Shown: positions 54,129 through 64,000 of the stretch, piece by piece
Layout of the letters: each line of letters opens with the position of its first letter
Numbering within the stretch: position 1 is the stretch's first letter
Assembly: GCA_963575745.1 (NCBI GenBank)
Contig: CAUYUJ010000914.1
Span: 481,088 to 545,087, forward strand
Length of the DNA: 64,000 nt
Reading direction: 5' to 3'
Origin: Prorocentrum cordatum
Lineage: Eukaryota; Sar; Dinophyceae; Prorocentrales; Prorocentraceae
Translations under genes and position numbers: made by a program
The notes under the pieces: generated by a model
The model's input: the letters and a program-made list of their open reading frames with translations, nothing else
What the model was told of the DNA's origin: nothing
Databases searched by the model: none

Positions 54129-55725
54129 GAAAGGGCGTGGGCCCAGGGTTCTCTTTTAGTAGGTAAACCTGTCCCCCGGTGCCAACTTGAGGGAGGCCGG
54201 CGAATTTTTTTCCCTGATAAATAACGAGGTCGAAGGAGGCCGGCGAATTAAAATTTGAGGATGTCTCGAGCGAAACGCTTGTTTTTGAAATCCCGATCGA
54301 TAAATCACAGGGTGCGGGCCACTTTTTCGTGTGTTGAGGATGTCTCGAGCGAAACGCTTGATCCGCAGAGTTTGCCGAGGATGTCTCGAGCGAAACGCTT
54401 GTTTTGCAGAGCCGACCGCGACGCGGAAAAGCGCCCCGCGCGAAGGAATTTCGATGATGTCTCGACTAATTCGTTTGTTTTTGTACGATTTCCTGGAATT
54501 TTGGCAGGATGTCTCGAGCGAAATGCACGACCCACCCTAGCACGACCATACCCCAGCACGACCACACCCCAGCACGACCAGACCCCAGCACGACCCCACC
54601 CCAGCACGACCCCACCCCAGCACGACCATACCCCAGCACGACACACCCCAGCACGACCCGACCCCAGCACGACCCTACCCCAGCAAGACCACACCCCAGC
54701 ACGACCACACCCCAGCACGACCTCACCACAGCACGACCCCGCCCCAGCACGACCACGCCCCAGCACGACCACGCCCCAGCACGACCACGCCCCAGCACGA
54801 CCACCCCCCAGCACGACCACCCCCCCCGCACGACCACCCCCCAGCACGTCCACCCCCCAGCACGACCACACCCCAGCACGACCACTCCCCAGCACGACCA
54901 CACCCCAGCACGACCACACCCCAGCACGACCACACCCCAGCACGACCCGATCGATAAATCACAGGGTGCGGAGCACCCCAGCACGAACCCACCCCAGCAC
55001 GACCCCACCCCAGCACGACCCCACCCCAGCACGACCACGCCCCAGCACGACCACACCCCAGCACGACCACCCCCCAGCACGACCACTCCCCAGCACGACC
55101 CCACCCCAGCACGACCCCACCCTAGCACGACCACACCCCAGCACGAACACACCCCAGCACGACCCCACCCCAGCACGATCACACCCCAGCACGACCCCAC
55201 CCCAGCAAGACCACACCCCAGCACGACCGCACCCCAGCACGACCTTACCACAGCACGACCACACCCCAGCACGACCACGCCCCAGCACGACCACGCCCCA
55301 GCACGACCACACCCCAGCACGACCACGCCCCAGCACGACCACGCCCCAGCACGACCACGCCCCAGCACAACCACCCCCCAGCCCGACCACCCCCCCAGCA
55401 CGACCACACCCCAGCACGACCACCCCCCAGCACGACCACACCCCAGCACGACCACTCCCCAGCACGACCACACAGCCTTGGTTGAGTGGTTGCCTGTCGT
55501 CGTGGAATGTTTCGTGGGGTGTCTCGTGGAATGTTTCGCGGGGTGTCTCCTGGAATGTTTCGTGAGGTGTCTCGCGGAATGTTTCGTGAGGTGTCTCGTG
55601 GGATGTTTCGTGAGGTGTCTCGTGGGATGTGTCGTGAGGTGTTGCCCCGTTGGGTATCGTGAAAACGTGCCCATGCTCCACATGTCTATATCCCTTTCCG
55701 GGTTCGTGGGTCCATCATGTTTATC
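54129..55725 (-). repeat. Composite satellite unit C, inverted
   Basis: The full module series in reverse, from the end module (CCGAAAGGGCGTGGGCCCAG) to the start module (TATCCCTTTCCGGGTTCGTG). A forward 3' module abuts it at 54,128, so the two form a large inverted repeat. Confidence 0.92.
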
Positions 55726-58084
55726 AGGGAAAAAATTCGCCGGCCTCCCTCAAGTTGGCACCGGGGGACAGGTTTACCTACTAAAAGAGAACCCTGGGCC
55801 CACGCCCTTTCCGGGAAAAACCAAAGGAAAACAAATTAGTTGTGCCTCCTGGGGCTCCTTGGGAGCCATCTTGGAGACCTCTTGGGGCGTCTTGGAAGCC
55901 TCTTGGACAGTCAGGGACCAATTCTTGGGTGATCTCGGGCGGTCATTGGTCGTGTTCGTTGTCTGGAAACGCCATTTCTGGCAATCCAGGGCCGTCTTCT
56001 GGCGACTTTACAAGGCCCCCAGCGCCACGGCGGGTCCCCCGGGCCTCCCGGCGCGAGGGCCCCATCCCGGGCCCCATCTCGTGCCCGCGGCAGGGCGTCC
56101 CTGGGCAGTCTCGGCGCCCTCGTGGGCCGTCTCGGCGCCCTCGTGGGGTGTCTGAAATCCATCAAAAATCGAAGGACAATCAATGATTTTGGCGTCCCTT
56201 TGGGCCGTGTTGGAAGCCTTGTGGGCCGTCTGGGGGCCATCTTGGGCGCGTTCGAACGATCTGTCCTCGTTTCGGGGCCTCCTGGGGGCCTCTTGCGGCC
56301 CTTTTCGTTTGTCTTGGGGCTTTCTTGGGCCGTGTGGGGGCGGCCCTGGGCTGTCTCGGCGCCCTCTTGGAAGCCTGTTTGGGAGATTTCCGGGTGTCCT
56401 GGACCGTCCTCCTTCAACGTCGGCGGCACTGACCGTAAGACTTCCTGGGAACATGATCGGTTGGGGTGTCGTTGGGCGCCTCCGGAGGCTTCGGAACCTG
56501 ACGCGTTTCCGAGCGTGACGGCAGGTAGCGCTGCTTGGGGCTCTCGTTCTTATCCTGGCGGGCGTTTAGGGAACATGGTTTGGGGAGAAGTCGGCAACCC
56601 GAGAATCATGTTCCCAGGAAACTTTCCGGGAACATGATTTGTTCGGCTCTCCTAACAGGGGGGCCTCTGGGGGCTTACCGAGGGACCCTTTTTGGCCTTG
56701 TCGGCGAGCCTATTGGAAACATGGTTGGGGCGGTGGACGGAAGCCCAAGGAATCATGTTCCCGGAAAGCTCTGGGAAATACGATTTACCGAAGTCTCTTG
56801 GGGGCCCGCAAGGGGCCTCCCTGGGGCCCCTTGGGAACTCATTGGGGCTTCCCGGGGGCCTCTTTGGAGCCTCACGGGGCTTCTTGGGAGCCTCTTGATG
56901 GCCTCCGGGGGCGTCCTAGGAGCCTCTCAGGCTGGAGACCTTGAAATGTCGCGCTCTTCGGGCCCTCTTGGGTCGCTCTTGGGGCTCTCTTGGGGCGCTC
57001 TCGAAGCCCTGTTGAATTATCTGGGGAGCCTCCTGGGCCGTCTCTGGTCTTTCTTGGGGGCCTCTTCGGCCGTCTTGGAGCGATCTGAACGGCCTCTGAC
57101 GCCGTCCGGGACCGTGGGGAGGCGGAACATGCGATAGCGCAAAAATGCGGGGCCCTGTGGAGGGGCCTCTGGAGGCGCTCTTGGGGCGTTTTGGCGGCGT
57201 CGTCGGCCGTCCTGAGGCCATCTTCGGCGTGTCCGGGGCCTCTTGAGGCTGTCTTGGCAAGCTTTAGGGCCCTCTTGGCGTGTCGTGGCGCGTTTGGGAG
57301 CAGACCTGGGCAGTCCTGGGAGCGCTGGGGGCTGTTGAATGCTAGGTGTTGTCTTGGAGGCGGAGGCTGTTGAGTGCAGGGTGGCGCGTGCTACGCGGAA
57401 GGCGGGCGAGCGGCCAGGCGGGCGGCGGGCGGGCGGGTGGCGGGCGGGCGGGCGGGTTGGGATTTGAATGGATTCCTTAAGGGTGCTCTCTTGCAGCGGG
57501 AGCTTGTTGAGCACAGGGTGTTGCCTTGAAGACGGGGGCTGTTGACTACAGGGTGTTGTCTTGGAGACTGAAGCTGTTGAGTACACAGTGGTGCGTGCTA
57601 CGCGGACGGCGAACGGGCGGCGGGTGCCCTAGGTGGTGGGTCAGAGGCCTCATGGGTGTTGGTTTGGATCTCGTGGTTGGCCTGTCGGGAACGTCGTGAA
57701 CGCAGTTTCGCATCTTCTCGGTGACCGTTTTGGGGCCGTAGTGGGGCCTCCTCGGGGCTGTTTTGTGGCCTTTTGAAGCCTCGTTTGGGCCTCCTGGGTG
57801 CCTCTCGGGGGCCTCCTGGGGCCTCTTGGGGGCTCCTTGGGGCCTCCTGGGGCACTCTTCAAGCGGGAGGGTTGAATTTTGGAGTCGTGGTCCCCCTCTT
57901 TGGCGCATCTTGGGGCCGTCTTGGGGCTCTCTTGGGCTGTCTTAGGCGACTCTGGGGCCGTCTTGGGGCCCTCTTGGGCCGTCTTGGGCCGCTCTTTCTT
58001 GGGGGGGCCTATTGGGCCACTTTGGAACGTCGGACAGCGAAAAGGGGCTTAAAATCTCTCCAAAACCCTTGAACAATTACCGAT
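55726..58084. repeat. GGGCCTCTTGG-type minisatellite domain
   Basis: Begins with a partial forward end module (to 55,822). It then consists of irregular 11-14-bp words such as GGGGCCTCTTGGGGC and GGGCCGTCTTGGGG. Included are GGGAACATGATT repeats (56,445-56,780) and a CTGTTGAGTGCAGGGTG sub-repeat (57,330-57,600). No gene. Open frames are low complexity. Confidence 0.8.
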
Positions 58085-59480
58085 TTCACGAACCCGGAAA
58101 GGGATATAGACGTGTGGAGCAGTGTGGAGGAGATGGGCACGTTGCTCACGATACCAACGGTGGCAACACCTCACGAAACATCCCACGAGACACTTCACGA
58201 AACATCCCACGAGACACCTCACGAAACATTCCACGAGACACCTCACGAAACATTCCACGAGACACCCCGCGAAACATTCCACGAGACACCCCACGACACA
58301 TTCCACGACGACAGGCAACCACTCAACCAAGGCGGTGTGGTCGTGCTGGGGAGTGGTCGTGCTGGGGAGTGGTCGTGCTGGGGGGTGGTCGTGCTGGGGC
58401 GTGGTCGTGCGGGGGGGGTGGTCGTGCTGGGGGGTGGTTGTGCTGGGGCGTGGTCGTGCTGGGGCGTGGTCGTGCTGGGGCGTGGTCGTGCTGGGGCGTG
58501 GTCGTGCTGGGGTGTGGTTGTGCTGTGGTGAGGTCGTGCTGGGGTGTGGTCGTGCTGGGGTGTGGTCTTGCTGGGGTAGGGTCGTGCTGGGGTCGGATCG
58601 TGCTGGGGTGTGGTCGTGCTGGGGTGTTGGACTGTGCTGGTGGTGTGGTCAGTGCTTGGGGTGTGTCGTGTGGGGTGTGGTCGTTGCTGGGGTGTGGTCG
58701 TGCTGGGGCGTGGTCGTGCTGGGGCGTGGTCGTGCTGGTGGGGTGGTCGTGCTGGGGGTGTGGTCGTGTGTGATGGGTTGGTCGTGCTGGGCGTGGTCGT
58801 GCTGGGGCGTGGTCGTGCTGGGGGCATGGTCGGGTCGTGCTGGGGTGGGGTCGTGCTGGGGATGTGGTCGTGCTGGGGTGTTGGTCGTGCTGGGTGTGGT
58901 CGTGCTGGGGTGTGGTCTTGCTGGGGTAGGGTCGTGCTGGGGTCGGGTCGTGCTGGGGTGTGGTCGTGCTGGGGTATGGTCGTGCTGGGGTGGGGTCGTG
59001 CTGGGGTGGGGTCGTGCTGGGGTCTGGTCGTGCTGGGGTGTGGTCGTGCTGGGGTATGGTCGGGCTAGGGTGGGGTCGTGCATTTCGCTCGAGACATCCT
59101 GCCAAAATTCCAGGAAATCGTACAAAAACAAAGGAATTAGTCGATACATCATCGAAATTCCTTCGCGCGGGGCGCTTTTCCGCGTCGCGGTCGGCTCTGC
59201 AAAACAAGCGTTTCGCTCGAGACATCCTCGGCAAACTCTGCGGAGCAAGCGTTTCGCTCGAGACATCCTCAACACACGAAAAAGTGGCCCGCACCCTGTG
59301 ATTTATCGATCGGGATTTCAAAAACATGCGTTTCGCTCGAGACATCCTCAAATTTTAATTCGCCGGCCTCCTTCGACCTCGTTATTTATCAGGGAAAAAA
59401 TTCGCCGGCCTCCCTCAAGTTGGCACCGGGGGACAGGTTTACCACTAAAAGAGAACCCTGGGCTCATGCCCTTTCCGGGA
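58085..59480 (+). repeat. Composite satellite unit D
   Basis: Complete module series. The 16-bp minisatellite is more degenerate at 58,620-58,880. Ends with GAACCCTGGGCTCATGCCC TTTCCGGG. Confidence 0.92.
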
Positions 59481-59865
59481 AAAAATTACCGATTTCGGCC
59501 ACTTGAAGCGCTCTGGAGAGGCCGGAGCACTGGACCCAGGACCCCCGGAGGAGCCTCCGAAAGTCGAAGGGCGACAAGAACATCGGCGGGAGGCGAGCCG
59601 AGAAGTCGAAGGGGCGAGCGCGGTCCCGAGGGGCGACCGGGGCGGGGACGGCGTCGACGACGACGACGCCGACGACGGCGACACCGCCGACGACGGAGAA
59701 GTCTCTCTGGGATCCGAGGGCCTCTGCGCTGGCCCGGGGCGGGATGTGCCACCGCAGGAGGGCCACGGCGCGCATGGCGTCCAGGAGGCCGTTTTCTTGG
59801 ACCGGCGGCGGCGGCGGTCCGAAAATCGGCTCGTCCGCACCGTCCGTTGTAAGGTTCCTCAGGGC
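59481..59865. other. Unique island between repeat domains
   Basis: About 385 bp of non-repetitive GC-rich sequence, open on the plus strand (AGALDPGPPEEPPKVEGRQE; later an Asp-rich run) and on the minus strand. Coding status undecided. It may be a gene fragment carried between repeats. Confidence 0.35.
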
Positions 59866-60837
59866 TGTTTGGGAGCCTCGTGAAGCCTCGTTCGGGCCTC
59901 CTGGGTGCCTCTGGGGGGTCTCCTGGGGCCTCTTGTGTCCCCTTTGGGGCCTCCCGGGGCCCTGTGGAGGCGGGAGGCTCGAATTTCTGGTTCGCGGTTC
60001 CCCTCTTGGAGCCCTCTTGGTGCCGTCTTGGGCCTCTCTTCGCCCGTCTTGGGCGCGTCTTGGGCCGTCTTGGGGCCCTCCAGAGCCGTCTTGAGGGCCT
60101 CTTGGAGGCCTCTTGGGCTGTCTTTGGGCGTCCGCGGGGGGCCTGTGAGCCGTCGTGGAGCGTCGGAAAGCTGAAAAGGCGGGAAAGGCAAAATGTATCC
60201 AAAACCGTTGTAAAATGAGCGATTTTGGCCTCTTGGGGCCCTCTGGGGGGGCGGCCTCTTGGAGGCCTCTTGGAGCGTCTTCGGGGCCTCTTTGGCCGTC
60301 TTGGGCTTATCTTGGGGGTCTCCTGGGGCCTCTTGGGGCCCGGCTCGAATTTCCGGTTCGCAGTTCCCCTCTTGGGGCCCTCTTGGGGCTGTCTTGGACC
60401 TCTCTTCGCCCGTCTTGGGCGCGTCTTGGGCCGTCTTGGGGCCCTCCAGAGCCGTCTTGAGGGCCTCTTGGAGGCCTCTTGGGCTGTCTTGGGGCGTCTG
60501 CGGGAGGCATGTGAGCCGTCGTGGAGCGTCGGAGAGCCTGAAAGGCGGGAGAGGCAAAACGTGTCCAAAACCTTAGTAAAATCAACGATTTTGGCCTCTT
60601 GGGGCCCTCTGGGGGGGCCTCTTGGAGGCCTCTTGGAGCGTCTTCGGGGCCTCTTTGGTCTTGGGTTTATCTTGGGCATCTTGGGGCCCTCTTGGCGCCC
60701 TCATGGGCCTCTTGGAGCCTGCTGGGCCTGTCGCGGAGCGCTCTTGGGGCACTCTTGGGCCGGACAAGGGCGCTCCCAGAGGCCCAATCCCCCCATGGGG
60801 GGTTGCGGTCCTCGCCAGGGAGCCCCCGGCCCTGTAG
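59866..60837. repeat. About 365-bp tandem unit of GGCCTCTTGG minisatellite
   Basis: Two nearly identical units (about 59,870-60,230 and 60,235-60,600) and a partial third. Each contains the AT-richer word CCAAAACCGTTGTAAAAT, or a variant, followed by CGATTTTGGCCTCTTGGGGC. Confidence 0.85.
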
Positions 60838-60869
60838 CCCGGTATATCTATCTATCTGTATATCTATCG

Positions 60870-60903
<34 letters not shown>

Positions 60904-60920
60904 ATATATGTATATATATG
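60838..60920. repeat. (TATC)n microsatellite
   Basis: TATCTATCTATC with minor interruptions, then TATATATGTATA, directly 5' of the LINE fragment. Confidence 0.95.
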
Positions 60921-60921
60921 G

Positions 60922-61850
60922 TTCCCGTCGATTCCGCGTAGCAAACGGGCCCCAGAGGTCAGAAGAACGGGGGCAATATTCCGGCATATCACAAGGGTGT
61001 CCAGTATCGCCGCTTCTGTTGGTGATGGCTATGACTGTGCGCGTCAGGGACGCGGAGACATACTTAGAGGACGACATTGCTCGAGCATTGTCTTGCAGAA
61101 GCCTTTCGGCACTTCTGCACGCAGATGCTACAGTTCTGGTTAGGAAGGACAACGAGAGGCATGTGCAACAACTTATGGACGCAGTCGCAAGTGCCGGGGC
61201 AAATCTGGGCATAGAGCTGCACTGGGACAAATTTCAACTGCTTCAAAGAAATTGTGATTTGCGCATTACCGCTCCCGCTGGGAAACTACTCCCACCGTGT
61301 ACACGAAGTACTTGGAGGCCACGGTGTACGACCCTGGGAACATAGAGGAGTTGGGCAGAAGGTTGGGCGTTGCGTGGGGGGGAATTTCAACGGTATGTGC
61401 AGGCGAGGAAGCACACGTCAATCAACGTAAAGCGAACGCTGGAAGTGTTTGGGGCACTCATCACAGCCACAGAAATATGTTGCATGAGCAGCGCTTGGCT
61501 GAAAAAAGCTTATCGACGCAGGCTCGATGCGTTCCAGGCCGGGTCTCTGCGCGTCATACTGGGTATCAGGCCATCGCACCTGCCAAGAATGTCCAACAAC
61601 ACCACATAGGAAAGAGCAGGACAAATACCGTACACAGCGAAGCTGTTGAAGAGTCAACTTATGTGGTTTGGAATCGCAGCAGCGATGCGGATACACTGAA
61701 ACAGCTTACCTGTGTGCCTTACCGTGCGCGACCAGCAACAAACAATGTGGAAAGATCTCGTGGGAGACCGAGAAACGAATGAACGAAGTGCTTGTGTGAC
61801 AAAATCCGCCGACCCTGTCGGCGTGTGTGAGGGGCTTGTCCGTTCAAGTC
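60922..61850 (+). pseudogene. LINE reverse-transcriptase palm and C-terminal region (broken)
   Basis: YSGISQGCPVSPLLLVMAMT matches motif B of non-LTR reverse transcriptases. LLHADATVLV stands where LLYADDTxxV is expected, so the catalytic Asp pair is lost. The downstream pieces EELGRRLGVAWG, YRRRLDAFQAGSLRVILGIR and LKSQLMWFGIAA fit the post-palm region but lie in different frames (shifts near 61,295 and 61,375, and again after 61,600). It supplies the part of the RT missing from copies at 2.6 and 35.9 kb but is not adjacent to them. Confidence 0.75.
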
Positions 61851-62098
61851 ATCATCTCCGTCATTCGTTGGTCGTCGTCTCTGCCGTCCCCTTTCCCTGC
61901 CTCCCCCCTTTCCCTGGGCTCGTCGAAGCTCCCCCCTTCCCCAGGGACCTCCTCAGCGCGCCAGCCAAAGCAAAGTCAAGCAACGTCGTCATTGAGTCGA
62001 AGGGAAGCCCCTTCCCTTCGATCCCTCCCCCGCCGGGGGGAAGGGGTCCCGGGGGGGGGTCAGATACGACGCCCCCCCATGGGAGTCACGGAGCCCAA
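61851..62098. other. Unassigned, pyrimidine- then G-rich
   Basis: CCTTTCCCTGCCTCCCCCC-like sequence followed by G runs at 62,040-62,060. No gene. Confidence 0.4.
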
Positions 62099-63556
62099 AC
62101 ATGATGGACCCACGAACCCGGAAAGGGATAAAGACATGTGCAGCATGGTCACGTTTTCACGATACCCAACTGGGCGACATCTCACGAAACATCCCACGAG
62201 ACACCCCGCGAAACATCCCACGAGACACCTCACGATACATTCCACGAGACACCTCACGAAACATTCCACGAGACACCCCGTGAAACATTCCACGAGACAC
62301 CCCACGAACAGGCAACCACTCAACCAGACACCCCACGAAACATTCCACGGGGGTGCGACTGGGTGTGGTCGTGCTGGGGTGTGGTCGTGCTGGGGTTGGG
62401 TCGTGCTAGGGTGGGGTCGTGCTGGGGTGTGGTCGATGCTGGGGGGTGGTCGTGCTGGGGGGTGGTCGTTGCTGGGGGGGTGTGGTCGTTGCTGGGGGTG
62501 GGGTGGTCGTGCTGGGGCGGGTTGTGCTTTGGGGGCGTTGGTGTGCTGGGCACGTGGTCGTGCTGGGGTGTGGTCGGGTGTGTTGGTGAGGTCGTGCTGG
62601 GGTGTGGTCGTGCTGGGGTTTGTGGTCTTGCTGGGGTAGGGTCGTGTGGGGTCGGGGTCTGCTGGGGTGTGTCGTGCTGGGTAAGGTCGTGCTGGGGTGG
62701 GGTTCGTGTCTGGGGAGGGGTCGTGCTGGGGTATGGTACTGCTGGGGTGGGGGTCGTGCTGGTGTGTTGGTGTGCGAGGGTTGGGGCGTGCATTTCGCTC
62801 GAGACATCCTGCCAAAGTTCTAAAAAATCCTGACAAAACAAGCGAATTAGTCGAGACATCCTCGAAATTCCTGCGCGCGGGACGCGGCACGCGCGAGACA
62901 TCCTCGGAATTCCTGCGCGCGGGGCGCTTTTCCGCGTCGCGGTCGGCTCAGCGAAACCAGCGTTTCGCTCGAGACATCCTCAACACACGAAAGAGTGGCC
63001 CGCACCCTGTGAGTTATCGATCGGGATTTCAAAAACAAGCGTTTCGCTCGAAACATCCTCAAATTTTAATTTGCCGGCCCTACGCGACCTCGTTATTTCT
63101 CGCAAAAGAAATTCGCCGGCCCTACAGCCGTCAAAACCGGGGGGAAACCAACTAAAAGAGAACCCTGGGCTCAGGCCCTTTCCGGGAAAAAACAAAGGAA
63201 TAGTCGAGACATCATCGAAAATTCCTGCGCGCGGGGAGCTTTTTCGCGTCGCGTGGTCGGCTCTGCAAAAAACAAGTTTACGCTCGAGTACATTCCTCGC
63301 AAATCTGCGGAGCAAGCGTTTCGCTCGAGAATCCTCAACACATCTTCACACGAAAAAGTGGCCGCACCCTGTGATTTATCGATCGGGATTTCAAAAACAA
63401 GCGTTTCGCTCGAGACATCCTCAAAAACAATTTCGCCGGCCTCCTTCGACCTTGATATTTATCAGGGAAAGAATCCGCCGGCCTCCTTCAAGTTGGGCAC
63501 CGGGGACATGTTTACATACTAAAAGAGAACCCTGGGCCCGCGCCCTTTCCGGGAAA
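62099..63556 (+). repeat. Composite satellite unit E, most diverged
   Basis: All modules present but with indels in the 16-bp part (62,350-62,790) and altered 3' linkers. Two end modules occur (about 63,152-63,187 and 63,520-63,556). Confidence 0.9.
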
Positions 63557-64000
63557 TACAAGCCCCAAGACGGGCCAAGAGTGCCCCAAGAGGCCCCAAA
63601 GACAGTCCAAGAGAACCCCGAATCGCCGAACGATCTGTCCAAGACGCCTTGACGGCCTCCAGACGGCCCAAGAGGCCTGCAAAGCGCCCCAAGAGGCCTC
63701 CAGGAGCTTTCCCACGAGAGCCCCAAGAGGCAAAATCATGGATTTCCCATACGTTTTTGGAAGATTGTTGGCGTTCTTGCCTCTTCCGCTTCCCGACGCG
63801 CCAAGACGGCCCAAGAGGCCCCCAAGATCGCCCCGAGACGGCCCAAGAGGCCCCCAAGAAGGTCCCCTAACGGCCGAAGAGGGCCCCAAGACGGCCCAAG
63901 ACGCCTCCAAGACGGCCCAAGAGGCCCCCAAGACGGCTCCAGGAGAGTGCCCAGACGGGGGACCCGAACGGACATTTCGAGCTCTCAGCCCCAAGAGGCC
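63557..64000. repeat. GGCCCAAGAGGCC-type minisatellite, reverse orientation
   Basis: Words such as GGCCCCAAGAGGCC and AAGACGGCCCAAGA, the reverse complement of the 59.9-60.8 kb family. Includes the inverted AT-richer word (CATACGTTTTTGGAAGATTG, 63,750-63,769). Runs off the window. Confidence 0.85.

Noticed and set aside
50866-55565. Long frames with repeated TPQHDHTPARPH or WSCWGVVVLG-like words
   Set aside because: They are translations of a 16-bp minisatellite, open on both strands and in multiple frames.
60215-60240. Dinoflagellate spliced-leader relic (CGATTTTGGCCTCTTG resembles the CCATTTTGGCTCAAG core)
   Set aside because: The match is partial, the word is explained by the surrounding minisatellite, and it is not placed at the start of a gene.
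1-64000. tRNA or rRNA genes
   Set aside because: No cloverleaf with conserved T-loop and no rRNA core sequence was noticed on either strand. A covariance-model search was not possible here.

Overview
This is eukaryotic nuclear DNA, most likely from a dinoflagellate. The evidence is high GC with very dense tandem repeats, degenerate LINE fragments, KRPA/KRPS-rich and KG-rich proteins, short exons between long CT-rich or GA-rich introns with GC-AG as well as GT-AG borders, and several protein motif strings that I recall as families repeated many times in dinoflagellate genomes (CRCGCRGWC, KYNSWTKRVEF, FVEVFxGxGxxS with CSTW). That recollection was not checked by any search. Species is not assigned.

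Layout. Positions 1-42,500 are a tandem higher-order repeat. One unit is: a GGA-rich tract with a conserved 49-bp box, a plus-strand LINE reverse-transcriptase fragment, a minus-strand block (zinc-finger-like tail plus a 233-aa ORF), a GC-rich spacer (module X), an 89-bp satellite, and a 90-bp satellite. Unit 1 starts at 2,424, unit 2 at 35,739, and the next box is at 42,450. Unit 2 is 6,711 bp. Unit 1 is 33,315 bp because it carries three extra segments: a 220-bp poly(A)-rich insertion with a 7-bp target duplication, about 0.93 kb inside the LINE, and a 25,456-bp segment.

That 25,456-bp segment (8,643-34,098) is the main discovery. It has imperfect 40-bp terminal inverted repeats, is flanked by a duplicated TA, and sits inside one 90-bp satellite unit. 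Joining the flanks restores the unit, and unit 2 provides an empty paralogous site. It therefore looks like a giant TA-target transposon. It carries subterminal TCTGACGCATTTT repeats, several intron-rich plus-strand genes, a nested 184-bp TA-flanked MITE, and a frameshifted transposase-like gene. One cargo gene (27.2-30.1 kb) has motifs in the order expected of a DNA cytosine-C5 methyltransferase-like fold.

Positions 42.5-47.0 kb hold a minus-strand LINE remnant (coiled-coil ORF1-like part, then an APE-type endonuclease split by a relic of the 90-bp satellite) and unrecognised minus-strand ORFs. Positions 47.2-49.0 kb are three further tandem families, the first ending in a variant of the same conserved box. 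Positions 49.8-64.0 kb are built from a 28-bp array with a head-to-head inversion, five near-complete composite satellite units of about 1.4 kb (one inverted) bounded by CCCGGAAAGGG / CCCTTTCCGGG, GGCCTCTTGG-type minisatellites, and another dead LINE reverse transcriptase. There is one 100-N assembly gap at 50,560-50,659.

Most long open frames in the window are repeat artefacts. Satellite units of 90, 102, 24 and 3x16 bp stay open in several frames on both strands, and GGA/CTC tracts translate as poly-Glu, poly-Gly or poly-Ser. Genes listed inside the 25-kb element are exon sets inferred by eye, so their outer limits and some joins are provisional.
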